Assembly: GCA_018066175.1 (NCBI GenBank)
Contig: JAGHRV010000025.1
Location: forward strand, 1 to 64,000
Direction of reading: 5' to 3'
Source: Candidatus Colicola equi
Lineage (GTDB): Bacteria > Bacteroidota > Bacteroidia > Bacteroidales > Paludibacteraceae
DNA: 64,000 nt
Positions 45,589 through 54,536 of the stretch are shown here, piece by piece. Both the position numbers and the translations under genes were made by a program. The stretch's first letter is position 1. Each line of letters begins with the position of its first letter. The notes beneath the pieces are model-generated. The model saw nothing but the letters and a program-made list of their open reading frames with translations. It was not told where the DNA came from and did not search any database.

Positions 45589-48293
45589 AAGTACGGATTA
45601 GCAGGGGTGAGAATAAGGGGGAGGTTGGACGATATGATGGGGAAAATAATGGCCTCCGTTTGTTGGAAGAGTTGCTTAAGCGATTCATTATTTTGCATCA
45701 TATCAATATACCATTGAGCCTCATCCAAAGATTCCAAACCTTCTATCTGTAGTGCCGATTGTTCAGGCGAGAAAATAGATATCTTCTGCAGGTCAAAGTC
45801 CTTAATCAGGAATTGCGAGAAATTGAACAAGGCCACCTGATAAAGCAGTTCATTCAAATCCTCTTCGTTAGCCTTAATCACTATATATACCAGACTGGGC
45901 TCACGTGTCTCCATAGACCATTCTTGGGTGGTTGGTTCTTCTTCAACCTCTACCACTACCTGGGCGCGTTGCTCTTGCAAGGACGATGTTGAACCACCTT
46001 GTTGACTTTCTCTACCTTGACCCATAAGAGCTAACATATCCTTGGCCATGGCAGATAACTCATGCTCCGGATAACGAGTTACCATATCATTTAGTGCTTG
46101 CTGGAAGGCCTGCTGTCCGTCTTTCTTAGCCGTGGCAACGGCATTCAGGAAGAGCATGCGAGGCATGATGGGAGATAGAGGATAAGAGGAGGTGGCGTAC
46201 TCGCAGTTGGTTTGAACTTGTGCATAGCGAGCTGCACGATATGCATTATACGTGTCCTCATACAACGAGTCTTGTTCCGTTGCCATTCGTTGCAACTTAG
46301 CAAAATAATTAGGATCGGACACTATCTGAGCCTGCGTTGATTGGGGGAATTGCTGCAAAATCAATTGCCGGAAGTACTTAGCTCGCTCCTCGTTATGGAT
46401 GCGTAAGGCATCTAAATATTGGTCATAAAGTACATCCAACATTCGTGATTCATTAGGGAAACGCCGTTGATAATCAGCCAAGGTGAGGTCACTCATTTGT
46501 CTATCCTCCACGCGGTCGCGGTACAGATAGATAAGTTCGTAAAGCGCATCGGCTATAAGTGAATCACTTAGCGCATAGTCCTGCGGGGTGCGCGGAATCT
46601 GTTGCAAGTAATACTCAGGATTATGTATGTCGGTAGATTTCGTACCTGACGATGGGGTTGATAACGAGTCTGATACAACCGTCGTAGAGTCCGTACTTCC
46701 CATCTCTGTACCGCTGTTCCAATCTGCTACGGTAACAACGGATTTGCTCAGTCGTCTCCAGTTATCTTCTAAGGCACGTTGACCCCACTTGCGCATAAAC
46801 TCCTGCTTACCGGATTTCATCAGTTGAGGGTTATAGAAGTACCAATTGGCATCTTCGCCTATGCGGTTACCTAACATACGAGAGGTATTCACACTCTGCA
46901 ACCCTCCACCTTCGGCCTCTAACTCAGCCTCTCGCGCACTCTCTGCTGCACGAATAGAATCTTGTTTCTCGGCTTCTATCAAATCGGCTATGATGCGCTC
47001 AACTATCTGACGCTGTTCTTCCTCCGTGAGCGTTCCTAAGTGTTGTAAGGAATCTTGTAATTGAACCGTTTGTATATCCACTACCACTTCGTCTAATACT
47101 TCGCTACGATGTAAAACGCGGTCATAGTCTTGATGCGAAGAGGCTATGATGGCTGTTGCCTGTTTATAGCAAGGTAAAGCATGCGGATAGTCGTGGCGAT
47201 CGTAGTACAGGTCGCCTGCCGTAATCAATACCCCTGCTTTGGCATCTCCTTCCTGCGTGGCTGCTTCAATACCCTTCTCATAGTAGGCCAAGGCACGTGT
47301 GGTATCGCCTTTGGCAAGGTAGATATTACCAATCGTACCATATAATTGGTCTAACTGGTCGCGGTATTTATACAAGTTCGCCATACGATTAAGCCGTTTG
47401 ATTGTCCGTAAGGTATCTCCGTTCAATTCGGCATATAATAGCCGTGCATTAAACTCCATCTGCACATCCTTGGGGTGCATCTTATACACACGCTTAAAGG
47501 CAGCTTGAGCAAGGCTCTTTTGGTTCGTTTCGCGGTATAATTGTCCTAAAACGAACTCAAATCGAGGCAAGTACTGCTTCCGCTTCTCGTCTTTCTTGGC
47601 TACCCGCACAAACGGAATGGCTTCGGCATGGTGATCTCCTTTAAGCAAGATGTCGGCATTCACCGCAGAGAAGAAATTCTTGTGACGGCGATTCAGATTA
47701 TCTACTTGTACTTTCTGCAGTATATCTTCGGCTTCATATATCCATCCCATCTCGCCGTATGCTCGGGCTACCCATAGTTGACATTGGGCCTGGATATCAG
47801 GATTGTTATCGTATAAACGCTCAATATAACGGAATGTACCTACCGACTCCAAAAACTCTCCCTTGTGGAACTCACTTTGTGCCAGCATAAACCAAGCACG
47901 ATACATCTGATTATTAAATTCCTTGCTCTTGAGCCAATTCTGATAGGCTGGTTTCTTGGCTTTTTTGGAATTCACTTTGGGACGCGCATGAATAGAATGC
48001 AGTTTGATACATTTGCGGCTTTTCTCAATCGATTTATCAAAGGTGGATGCTGCTGACTCTGCCGCCTCATGATCGCTAATAGGATAGAGTGGCAAAATCG
48101 TGGCAAAATTGTCCGAATGAGCCTCATTAAGAGCATTCATCCCTTCGTCATAAGACAATCGTCCGTTGAAATAAACATTATGAACTGTTTTAAGTTGATG
48201 CCATGCGCGAGATGCCCCTGTGTTCTTTTGAGTAGAACAAGAGGTACAAAGAACAATCGCGATAACTAATGATATGTATGATAGGTGTTTCAA
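45585..48293 (-). CDS. porW: PorW/SprE-like type IX secretion TPR lipoprotein
   Basis: The 902-residue lipoprotein (cysteine at 19 in LCTSCSTQ) has the diagnostic N-terminal block ASRAWHQLKTVHNVYFNGRLSYDEGM and ILPLYPISD. TPR repeats follow, such as YRAWFMLAQSEFHKGEFLES and AYYEKGIEAATQEGDAKA, then a low-complexity linker and a C-terminal domain. PorW/SprE supports type IX secretion and gliding in related bacteria. It lies between tsaB (7 nt) and priA (4-nt overlap). Confidence 0.88.
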   Translation of the reverse strand: MKHLSYISLVIAIVLCTSCSTQKNTGASRAWHQLKTVHNVYFNGRLSYDEGMNALNEAHSDNFATILPLYPISDHEAAESAASTFDKSIEKSRKCIKLHSIHARPKVNSKKAKKPAYQNWLKSKEFNNQMYRAWFMLAQSEFHKGEFLESVGTFRYIERLYDNNPDIQAQCQLWVARAYGEMGWIYEAEDILQKVQVDNLNRRHKNFFSAVNADILLKGDHHAEAIPFVRVAKKDEKRKQYLPRFEFVLGQLYRETNQKSLAQAAFKRVYKMHPKDVQMEFNARLLYAELNGDTLRTIKRLNRMANLYKYRDQLDQLYGTIGNIYLAKGDTTRALAYYEKGIEAATQEGDAKAGVLITAGDLYYDRHDYPHALPCYKQATAIIASSHQDYDRVLHRSEVLDEVVVDIQTVQLQDSLQHLGTLTEEEQRQIVERIIADLIEAEKQDSIRAAESAREAELEAEGGGLQSVNTSRMLGNRIGEDANWYFYNPQLMKSGKQEFMRKWGQRALEDNWRRLSKSVVTVADWNSGTEMGSTDSTTVVSDSLSTPSSGTKSTDIHNPEYYLQQIPRTPQDYALSDSLIADALYELIYLYRDRVEDRQMSDLTLADYQRRFPNESRMLDVLYDQYLDALRIHNEERAKYFRQLILQQFPQSTQAQIVSDPNYFAKLQRMATEQDSLYEDTYNAYRAARYAQVQTNCEYATSSYPLSPIMPRMLFLNAVATAKKDGQQAFQQALNDMVTRYPEHELSAMAKDMLALMGQGRESQQGGSTSSLQEQRAQVVVEVEEEPTTQEWSMETREPSLVYIVIKANEEDLNELLYQVALFNFSQFLIKDFDLQKISIFSPEQSALQIEGLESLDEAQWYIDMMQNNESLKQLFQQTEAIIFPIISSNLPLILTPANPYL

Positions 48294-48300
48294 AATGCAA

Positions 48301-48984
48301 TTATTTTAGTCCTTTAACATGGGTTGGAGCCGGAATGAATTCCTTAAGATAGAAAGGTGTATAGTAGGCCATTTCGATAGTTTGAATAGGCTGTGCCTGT
48401 TCGGCCAGTACTCCCATATAGGCGGCATGGGGTATGATGTCCGGCAAGAAATGAATATGTGGCAGCGTGAGCACCGTCTGGCATTTGGCTGCCCCGTCTC
48501 CGAAGTAATAAATGGGTCGATTGATAGGTAACCATTGACCGTCTTCTACCACTTGCGCCATGACCGATGATGTCCGTTGCAACTGTGCGTTGTATAGCGC
48601 CGTATAAACCTCCATTCGACGGGCGTCTATCATGGGCAGCAGAACGGCATCTTCGGGTAACGTGTGTGTCGCAATCGCTTGCTGGCAGAGGATATTCAAG
48701 GTTGGTATAGGAATAAGTGGTACGTCCCAACCATAGCATAACCCTTTGGCGGTACTCAAACCGATGCGCAATCCGGTATAACTGCCGGGACCTTCGCTCA
48801 CCGCCACCGCATCCGCTTTCCAACCTTGTTCCTGTCCTTCCTTGATGAGCTCATCAATAAAGGTAGGTAGCAGCGATGCATGATTACTGCCTTCCGTACT
48901 GATGCGCGAAGCTACTGCTTGGCCATTGATGCACCATGCTGCGGAACAGACGGATGTACTGGTTTCTATTGCTAATATGGTCAT
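48301..48984 (-). CDS. tsaB: tRNA threonylcarbamoyladenosine biosynthesis protein TsaB
   Basis: The 227-residue member of the ASKHA fold partners with TsaD and TsaE in t6A37 formation. Family signatures are the N-terminal LAIETSTSVCSAAW, the SEGPGSYTGLRIGLSTAKGLCYGWDVPL block, and LLPMIDARRMEVYTALY. The start shares one base with the preceding stop (TAATG). TsaE is encoded at 18378-18833; TsaD is not in the window. Confidence 0.93.
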   Translation of the reverse strand: MTILAIETSTSVCSAAWCINGQAVASRISTEGSNHASLLPTFIDELIKEGQEQGWKADAVAVSEGPGSYTGLRIGLSTAKGLCYGWDVPLIPIPTLNILCQQAIATHTLPEDAVLLPMIDARRMEVYTALYNAQLQRTSSVMAQVVEDGQWLPINRPIYYFGDGAAKCQTVLTLPHIHFLPDIIPHAAYMGVLAEQAQPIQTIEMAYYTPFYLKEFIPAPTHVKGLK

Positions 48985-49718
48985 TACAATGCAAATTTAT
49001 CCTCATGATGTCCCGGAATAAGGACATGATGGTTGGCGATAGGATTGGTCTGGAAATAATGACTCACCTTATCGTCTATCTCAAGCCAAACCTGCGTGCG
49101 ACACAGATTGGGTTCGTATTGATTACTAACCAATTGAACATTGGCTGCAAACAACCGTTTGAGGTCTCCACTCAGTTTAACTAAGGTGTAGTCTCCTTCC
49201 GGCAGTTCGCCATGAATAGCTACGCCAATGCCTGACTCGAAGTGGGTGGTGAGTGAATGACAGGTCGTCATACTTAATGGTAGCGTGCAATGAGCAAATA
49301 GCATGCGGCCGTCCTCTATGCGAGCAGGATTGCATTGGAATCCCGGACAGCCCGTCAGTCGCTGACAGAGCATCATCGTCAGCAGGGTAGGTATATCTCC
49401 TTCGCAAGCCGCAGGTATGCCTTCGTCATTCAGTCGGCTCAATGCAATACACCCGGTGTTCTTAACCGTGGATAATAGGTCAAAGCACCGTAATGTAACG
49501 CCACTCAACTCATACTCGGCTATCAGTTCTTTGAGTCGGTCGTAAATGGCATTAGCCCCATCTATGCCGGGGTCCACTTCACCTAAACTGGTTACGCGCT
49601 CTATAGGTATATCCACCAATTGAATACCTAAATTCGTTTCAACGTTGTGATAATCTACATGACTGGCAATCAACCAATCACTCGGCATTCCGATAACTCC
49701 TAATCTCTCCATGACCAT
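48984..49718 (-). CDS. Fucose-isomerase-like protein, C-terminal part
   Basis: The 244-residue product resembles the second and third domains of an L-fucose-isomerase-like family found in Bacteroidota: RLGVIGMPSDWLIAS, NLGIQLVDIPI, then VTLRCFDLLSTVKNTGCIALSRLNDEGIPAACEGDIPTLLTM, whose His/Cys/Glu-rich block recalls isomerase metal sites. The N-terminal domain expected in the same chain is missing. A part of it appears in the overlapping frame upstream (49678-49959). Either the gene was split by a deletion plus frameshift, or it is translated as two chains. No catalytic activity can be claimed. Confidence 0.55.
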   Translation of the reverse strand: MVMERLGVIGMPSDWLIASHVDYHNVETNLGIQLVDIPIERVTSLGEVDPGIDGANAIYDRLKELIAEYELSGVTLRCFDLLSTVKNTGCIALSRLNDEGIPAACEGDIPTLLTMMLCQRLTGCPGFQCNPARIEDGRMLFAHCTLPLSMTTCHSLTTHFESGIGVAIHGELPEGDYTLVKLSGDLKRLFAANVQLVSNQYEPNLCRTQVWLEIDDKVSHYFQTNPIANHHVLIPGHHEDKFAL

Positions 49719-49959
49719 TATTGATATTGATCCAACTTAGAATTTCGCAGCAGGCAGCCAGAGAGTTACTCTGTTGTCCGGCAATTAAGTAAATAGGTTC
49801 ATCCAAGGTGATGGCACCTTCATGAACTTTTTGCAAGAAGAGTTGCTCCGAACCACCTGTCATAACAGCTACAACTTGGTGGTCTTTTACCCATTGTTCA
49901 TCCAGTTGAGGCAGTTGAATTGGCTCTTGATGCAACGATGATGCTAAAATGTGTAACAT
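49678..49959 (-). CDS. Fucose-isomerase-like protein, N-terminal fragment
   Basis: The 93-residue frame starts 24 nt after malQ. It contains VVAVMTGGSEQLFLQ and PIYLIAGQQSNSLAACCEILSW, resembling the N-terminal domain of the same family as the next gene. It then runs about 12 residues past the point (GHGEI) where homologues would continue into a linker and the next domain. The following gene begins inside it in another frame, overlapping about 41 nt. This looks like the 5' half of a disrupted gene; an independent small protein is less likely. Confidence 0.5.
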   Translation of the reverse strand: MLHILASSLHQEPIQLPQLDEQWVKDHQVVAVMTGGSEQLFLQKVHEGAITLDEPIYLIAGQQSNSLAACCEILSWININNGHGEIRSYRNAE

Positions 49960-49983
49960 GATTAATTTCTTTGCTCGTTCTTC

Positions 49984-52572
49984 TTATCTCACACTCGTGA
50001 GTTTCTTTATCTTTTCGTTTAACGCTTCTTTCTTCATCAATTCCTCAATGCTCAAGTGCATGCGGTAGTTCCAGAAGTGACGAGGATTGCTTGGCAGGTT
50101 GATACGATCGGCATGAGCATCCTTGATACGTACATTACCATCAACGGCCAACCAGTCTTGCAGAGGCAGAATGACCCACATAGCCGGACTGAACATGTGT
50201 TGATTAACTACAAACTCAGCAATCTCCGGAGTCATTTCTTGGGGTGCTTCTCCCCACCAGCCCATCTGCTCGTTATAGAAACGTTGCGTGGTCTCGCGGT
50301 CCTCTTCCCACCAAGCACGTAACGGATTGGTATCGTGCGTGCCCGTTGTGCATACGCTTAGATAAGGTGCATCTGCCGGGTGAGCAAACTTAATCGTCGG
50401 ATCCTTCGGCATACGTTGAATCTCTAAACTCAGAATCTGCAATTCATGCATCACCTGTGGAACGCATTCTGGCACCATACCCAAATCTTCACCGCAGCAT
50501 AACATACCCGTCGAGTTAATCAATGTAGGTATCTTGCTCATTGCACTACCACGCCAGAACTCTGTATGACGACGGAAGAAATAGTCATTATAGATACCCA
50601 TAATCACATTCTTCTGGTCTTGGTACAACTCATTAAAACTGTGGCTCTGATAGATGCTGATACGCGGATGAACCAAGGCCTCATTCTGTTGGTCACGAAC
50701 AAACAGCACTTCACAATGCAGGTAGATAAGACCATTCATCAAATTAGTGCGTTGACCTTCCGGTAACTCCTTACCTTCACCTTCCTCAAAATACCGCTGC
50801 ACCTTGACTTGCGTGTCAAACTCCGGACGGAAATAATATACATAACCATCGTTGGTCAGCAGGAATTTCTCCTTGGCATAGTCGGTGTCAAAACCAAAGA
50901 CATCACCTAAGAAATTGCTGCGGATATACGGCTTGGTCATACGATCTTCATCCAACTTAACCCCCATATTCCACAAATCTTGCATGCTATATGGCAGAGC
51001 CGGGCAGAAATGTCCGCATAAGCCCCATACATCACTCTTGCGCATTTGCCAAATACGGAACATGCCTAATATGTGGTCAATACGATAAGCATCAAAATAG
51101 TCCGCCATCTTGCTGAATCGACGCTGCCACCAAGCATAGTTATCTTGAGCCATTACATGCCAATTATACGTTGGGAAACCCCAGTTCTGACCGCGTGCAT
51201 CAAAATCATCAGGGGGAGCACCGGCACTGGCATTCAGGTTAAAGAGCTCAGGATTTTCGTATGCATCTACGCTATCCGGATTGATACCAATAGGTATATC
51301 TCCCTTCATGGCTACACCTATGCTATGAGCGTATGCTACAGCGTCACTCAATTGTTTATCAGCATGGAATTGCAGGTAGCAATAGAAGTCCTTCGGCTCC
51401 TTATCACGCTTGCTCATAAAGGCTGCGTATGGTTCCAACCAACTCTTGTTCTTCTGGAAGAAAGCCTTGTACTCTGCCGTGGCAAAAAGGGCTGTTTTAT
51501 CGGTCTTATACAATGCCTTGAAGTATTTCATTTTCTCGTCATAAACGACTTGGTAATCCGCAATCGTCTTGGCGTTAAACTCCTTCTTGGTAGCATTGTA
51601 TTTCTTCTGTTGAGCAGGAGTCAACTTGCCCATCTTCTCAATATTAATATAGATTGGATGCAGCGCAAACACACTTACCGGACTATATGGATAACTGTCG
51701 CGAATGGTATGCGTGAGCGTTGTATCGTTAATAGGCAGGGTCTGAATCATCTTCATTCCTGTCATCGAAGCCCATTCGGCCATTTTCTTCAGGTCCTGGA
51801 ACTCACCAATACCAAAGCCCTCGTCTGTACGAAGACTAAAGACTGGAATAGCAACGCCGGCACCTTTCCAGCGAGGCAGAGTACGACGGAAATTGCGATC
51901 GTTCTGCAACACCACTATGCCCTTCTGAACTCCCCATACATGACGGTTCTCGCCCCATTCCATATCTACAATCTCATTGGTCGTCTTGTCATATACCACG
52001 TACTTGTACTCAAAAATCTCATTGGCCTTAACGTTGATATTGGCACGCCAAATGGGGAAATCCTTATCGTCCATCACCACTTTCTTATCCTTGTCCCAAT
52101 TACCCAACTCAGGAATATTACCCATCACAGCTACACCCTGGCAAGGCAGAATCTGCGGCAAGTCAATACTGAATCGCACATTCGATTTGGCGGTGGATAC
52201 AGCGTTTTTTAATGCTTTGTCTGCAGGATGACGGCGGAAAAGAGACTTCAGAAAAGCAGTCGTGTAGAAAGCTTTCTCATAATCAATAGCCTGCCAGAAA
52301 TCATGGACAGTCACGTTCTTATCTGCCTCACGCAGCGCAATCGTACGAGGCATACCGGCTTCGTAGATATAACCACCATTGTCTAAACGGATGGCATACT
52401 TGTACTCAAAATTGCCACCTTGCAGCTCAATATCTGCTACCCAGCAATCCTGACCTTGACAACTCATCCATAACGGAGCCAACTCCGTATAAATGGGCTT
52501 ACTGCCGAATTGGATAATACATAATTGTTGACCAAATTCGGTACGATAGTTTACTTGAAAATGTACGTTCAT
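49984..52572 (-). CDS. malQ: 4-alpha-glucanotransferase with N-terminal starch-binding domains
   Basis: Disproportionating enzyme (GH77) acting on maltodextrins and glycogen in the cytoplasm. The 862-residue protein has two N-terminal CBM20-like modules (for example WVADIELQGGNFEYKYAIRL and GVAVMGNIPELGNWDKDKKV...FEYKYVV) and a large GH77 catalytic domain. The presumed nucleophile Asp lies in DAYRIDHILGMFRIW, the acid/base Glu in LCCGEDLGMVPECV, and the third acid in TGTHDTNPLRAWW. The start at 52572 is chosen because the longer frame to 52641 runs back through the promoter at 52611-52642. Confidence 0.93.
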   Translation of the reverse strand: MNVHFQVNYRTEFGQQLCIIQFGSKPIYTELAPLWMSCQGQDCWVADIELQGGNFEYKYAIRLDNGGYIYEAGMPRTIALREADKNVTVHDFWQAIDYEKAFYTTAFLKSLFRRHPADKALKNAVSTAKSNVRFSIDLPQILPCQGVAVMGNIPELGNWDKDKKVVMDDKDFPIWRANINVKANEIFEYKYVVYDKTTNEIVDMEWGENRHVWGVQKGIVVLQNDRNFRRTLPRWKGAGVAIPVFSLRTDEGFGIGEFQDLKKMAEWASMTGMKMIQTLPINDTTLTHTIRDSYPYSPVSVFALHPIYINIEKMGKLTPAQQKKYNATKKEFNAKTIADYQVVYDEKMKYFKALYKTDKTALFATAEYKAFFQKNKSWLEPYAAFMSKRDKEPKDFYCYLQFHADKQLSDAVAYAHSIGVAMKGDIPIGINPDSVDAYENPELFNLNASAGAPPDDFDARGQNWGFPTYNWHVMAQDNYAWWQRRFSKMADYFDAYRIDHILGMFRIWQMRKSDVWGLCGHFCPALPYSMQDLWNMGVKLDEDRMTKPYIRSNFLGDVFGFDTDYAKEKFLLTNDGYVYYFRPEFDTQVKVQRYFEEGEGKELPEGQRTNLMNGLIYLHCEVLFVRDQQNEALVHPRISIYQSHSFNELYQDQKNVIMGIYNDYFFRRHTEFWRGSAMSKIPTLINSTGMLCCGEDLGMVPECVPQVMHELQILSLEIQRMPKDPTIKFAHPADAPYLSVCTTGTHDTNPLRAWWEEDRETTQRFYNEQMGWWGEAPQEMTPEIAEFVVNQHMFSPAMWVILPLQDWLAVDGNVRIKDAHADRINLPSNPRHFWNYRMHLSIEELMKKEALNEKIKKLTSVR

Positions 52573-52610
52573 ATCGTTATCTATTAAGTGATTTTTGCAG
52601 TTTTGCGGTG

Positions 52611-52642
52611 CAAAAGTACAATTTTTTTTTGATATTTCCAAA
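52611..52642 (-). promoter_or_regulatory. Promoter for the malQ-tsaB-porW-priA operon
   Basis: Minus strand TTTG (52642-52639), 20 nt, TACTTTTG (52618-52611). The -7 element sits in TTTTGCGGTGCAAAA (plus strand 52601-52615), identical over 15 bp to the cassette promoter region. Confidence 0.78.
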
Positions 52643-52646
52643 TAAA

Positions 52647-52678
52647 TTTGCGTATCTCATAAAAAAAATATACCTTTG
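52647..52678 (+). promoter_or_regulatory. Promoter for the flippase-like gene
   Basis: TTTG at 52647-52650, 20 nt, TACCTTTG at 52671-52678. It is back to back with the malQ promoter; the two -33 elements are only 4 nt apart. The leader to ATG 52695 would be about 10 nt. Confidence 0.78.
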
Positions 52679-52694
52679 CATCATTATTGGCATT

Positions 52695-53435
52695 ATGCAA
52701 TCATCTTGGAAGACATATCTGCGGTATTTAAGTTGGCTGATTTCGCTCGCCGCTATGGGGTACTTGATTTATCAATTAGCCACGTATGACCATTACGACC
52801 AAATCAGTCTTTCCTTACAAGATGCCAATGCCTATCAATGGGTAGGCATCCTATCTGCTATCCTCCTTGTTCCTGCTCAGCTATTAGCCGAAACACGCCG
52901 TTGGCAATGGGTGCTAAAAGGTTGGAAAAACATCGCATTCATCGACAGTTGGCGGCAGGTTATGGCCGGCATGTTGGCGGGATTCATTACGCCCTATCGC
53001 GTAGGAGATGTGCCGGCTCGATTAGCCGAAGGCTCATTATCCTCCGACCAGCACGAATTATCGCCCGATTCATCGTGGAAAGACCAATTCAAACACTGGC
53101 TCAAAGATTGGCATAAATGGGGTTGGGTCTTGGTATGGACCATCATTCGTTATGTCATCTGGGGGGTACAATTATGGGGTGTACTCACCTTTGTCGGTAT
53201 CTACCTTAGTCCGTGGCAGGCCATCAGCAGTATCGCCCTCTATTATGTAGTAATCAGTTTTATGCCGGGATTACCGGCTGCCGATGTGGCTATCAAAGGC
53301 GGCTGGGCCGCAATGATATTTGGTCAATTCACCACCAATGTGGTCGCCATCACAATAGCAGTCAGCATCATCTGGCTACTCAACACCGTTCTACCCGTTC
53401 TATGGGCAGAAATAGAAAAAATCACAAGGAAATAA
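52695..53435 (+). CDS. Lysylphosphatidylglycerol synthase transmembrane (UPF0104)-like protein
   Basis: The 246-residue polytopic membrane protein has hydrophobic segments at about 10-30, 48-65, 150-175, 180-200 and 215-240, with the family-like block AETRRWQWVLKGWKNI and AGFITPYRVGDVPARLAEG. The family includes membrane regions of MprF and glycosylation-linked flippase-like proteins; the substrate is unknown. The start at 52695 is fixed by the promoter. Its TAA stop abuts the stop of lptG on the other strand with no gap, inside a perfect 16-bp palindrome (53428-53443). Confidence 0.75.
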   Translation: MQSSWKTYLRYLSWLISLAAMGYLIYQLATYDHYDQISLSLQDANAYQWVGILSAILLVPAQLLAETRRWQWVLKGWKNIAFIDSWRQVMAGMLAGFITPYRVGDVPARLAEGSLSSDQHELSPDSSWKDQFKHWLKDWHKWGWVLVWTIIRYVIWGVQLWGVLTFVGIYLSPWQAISSIALYYVVISFMPGLPAADVAIKGGWAAMIFGQFTTNVVAITIAVSIIWLLNTVLPVLWAEIEKITRK

Positions 53436-54536
53436 TTATTTCCGTACTTGGAAATACAGGTACGTTCCTATCGCTAAGAAGACAAAATTAGGCAACCATG
53501 CGGCCATAAACGGTGACATGGCTCCACTCACCGAGAACGTCGTACTAACTGTCGTAAACAAGATATACAGGGCCGACAAGGTAATTCCAATGCCTAAGTT
53601 CTTGCCCATTCCTCCGCGCACTTTCTTGCAACTCATCGTAACACCCAATAGGGTCATGATAAAGGCACCAATAGGTGCAGAAAAACGCTTATGCCATTCG
53701 TCTTCGAATGCTTGTAGATTGCCGGTGCCGCGTTGGCGTTGACGATCCATATAAGCCTTTAACTCCGGATTGGTCATCTCCTGTGCTTGTTCGGCGGTAA
53801 TGAATAATTCCTCAGGTTGCATCGGGATAATCGTATCCAATCGTGCTCCACGTGTGAGGGTCTCGTATAAACCATTAAACTCCCGGCGCGTGTAGTTTTC
53901 CAAGTGCCAGTTATACGCCGAATCATATCCAATGCGGTCGGCAGTAATACGCATCTGTAAGGTCTTGCCTTCAAAGTGCTCCAACGATACACGATAACCC
54001 ATGTTGTAATTAAGACGGAATGTCTCCATATACAAAACTGTTCCCGGCTCAACCTCCATTTGGATATTGCGGGCATTATCGTTGGTGAAATGCGATATAT
54101 ACTGATCCTCAAAATGCAATAACTTACCGGATGCAGGAGGTATGATATATCCGGATAGGAAGAAAAGCATCAAGAAAAGCACAATAGCCGAGAAAAGATA
54201 AGGCCACATCAGGCGGCGGAAACTCATGCCGGTTGCCATCATGGCGATGATTTCACTATTGCCGGCCAACTTAGATGTAAAGAAAATAACGGATATAAAT
54301 ATGAACAGCGGACTGAACATATTCATATAATATGGGATAAAATAAATATAGTACCCAAAGATAATGTCCTTGGCGGATAACTGGTACTCATAGAAATCGT
54401 CCATTTTCTCGGTTAAATCAAAGACAATTCCAATGCCTAAAATCAGAATAATCGAGAAAAAGAATGTACCTAAGAACTTGCTGATAATATACCAGTCTAG
54501 CCGCTTAATAATATGCCAATCCCATTGCTTACTCAT
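53436..54536 (-). CDS. lptG: LptG/LptF-type permease (YjgP/YjgQ family)
   Basis: The 366-residue inner-membrane protein of the lipopolysaccharide transport ABC exporter has three N-terminal membrane segments (FLGTFFFSIILILGIGIVF; then IIFGYYIYFIPYYMNMFSPLF...; then LMWPYLFSAIVLFLMLFFLSG), a periplasmic beta-jellyroll-like stretch, and three C-terminal segments. Signature pieces include LAGNSEIIAMMATGMSFRR and WHKRFSAPIGAFIMTLLGVTMS. Whether it is LptF or LptG is uncertain. ATG 54536 gives a 4-nt ATGA overlap with tgt. Confidence 0.85.
   Translation of the reverse strand: MSKQWDWHIIKRLDWYIISKFLGTFFFSIILILGIGIVFDLTEKMDDFYEYQLSAKDIIFGYYIYFIPYYMNMFSPLFIFISVIFFTSKLAGNSEIIAMMATGMSFRRLMWPYLFSAIVLFLMLFFLSGYIIPPASGKLLHFEDQYISHFTNDNARNIQMEVEPGTVLYMETFRLNYNMGYRVSLEHFEGKTLQMRITADRIGYDSAYNWHLENYTRREFNGLYETLTRGARLDTIIPMQPEELFITAEQAQEMTNPELKAYMDRQRQRGTGNLQAFEDEWHKRFSAPIGAFIMTLLGVTMSCKKVRGGMGKNLGIGITLSALYILFTTVSTTFSVSGAMSPFMAAWLPNFVFLAIGTYLYFQVRK

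Noticed and set aside
51073..52212. Long plus-strand open frame of 379 codons
   Set aside because: It is antisense to malQ, whose GH77 and CBM20 motifs are clear. The antisense product has no recognisable domain and an odd composition rich in Ile and His.
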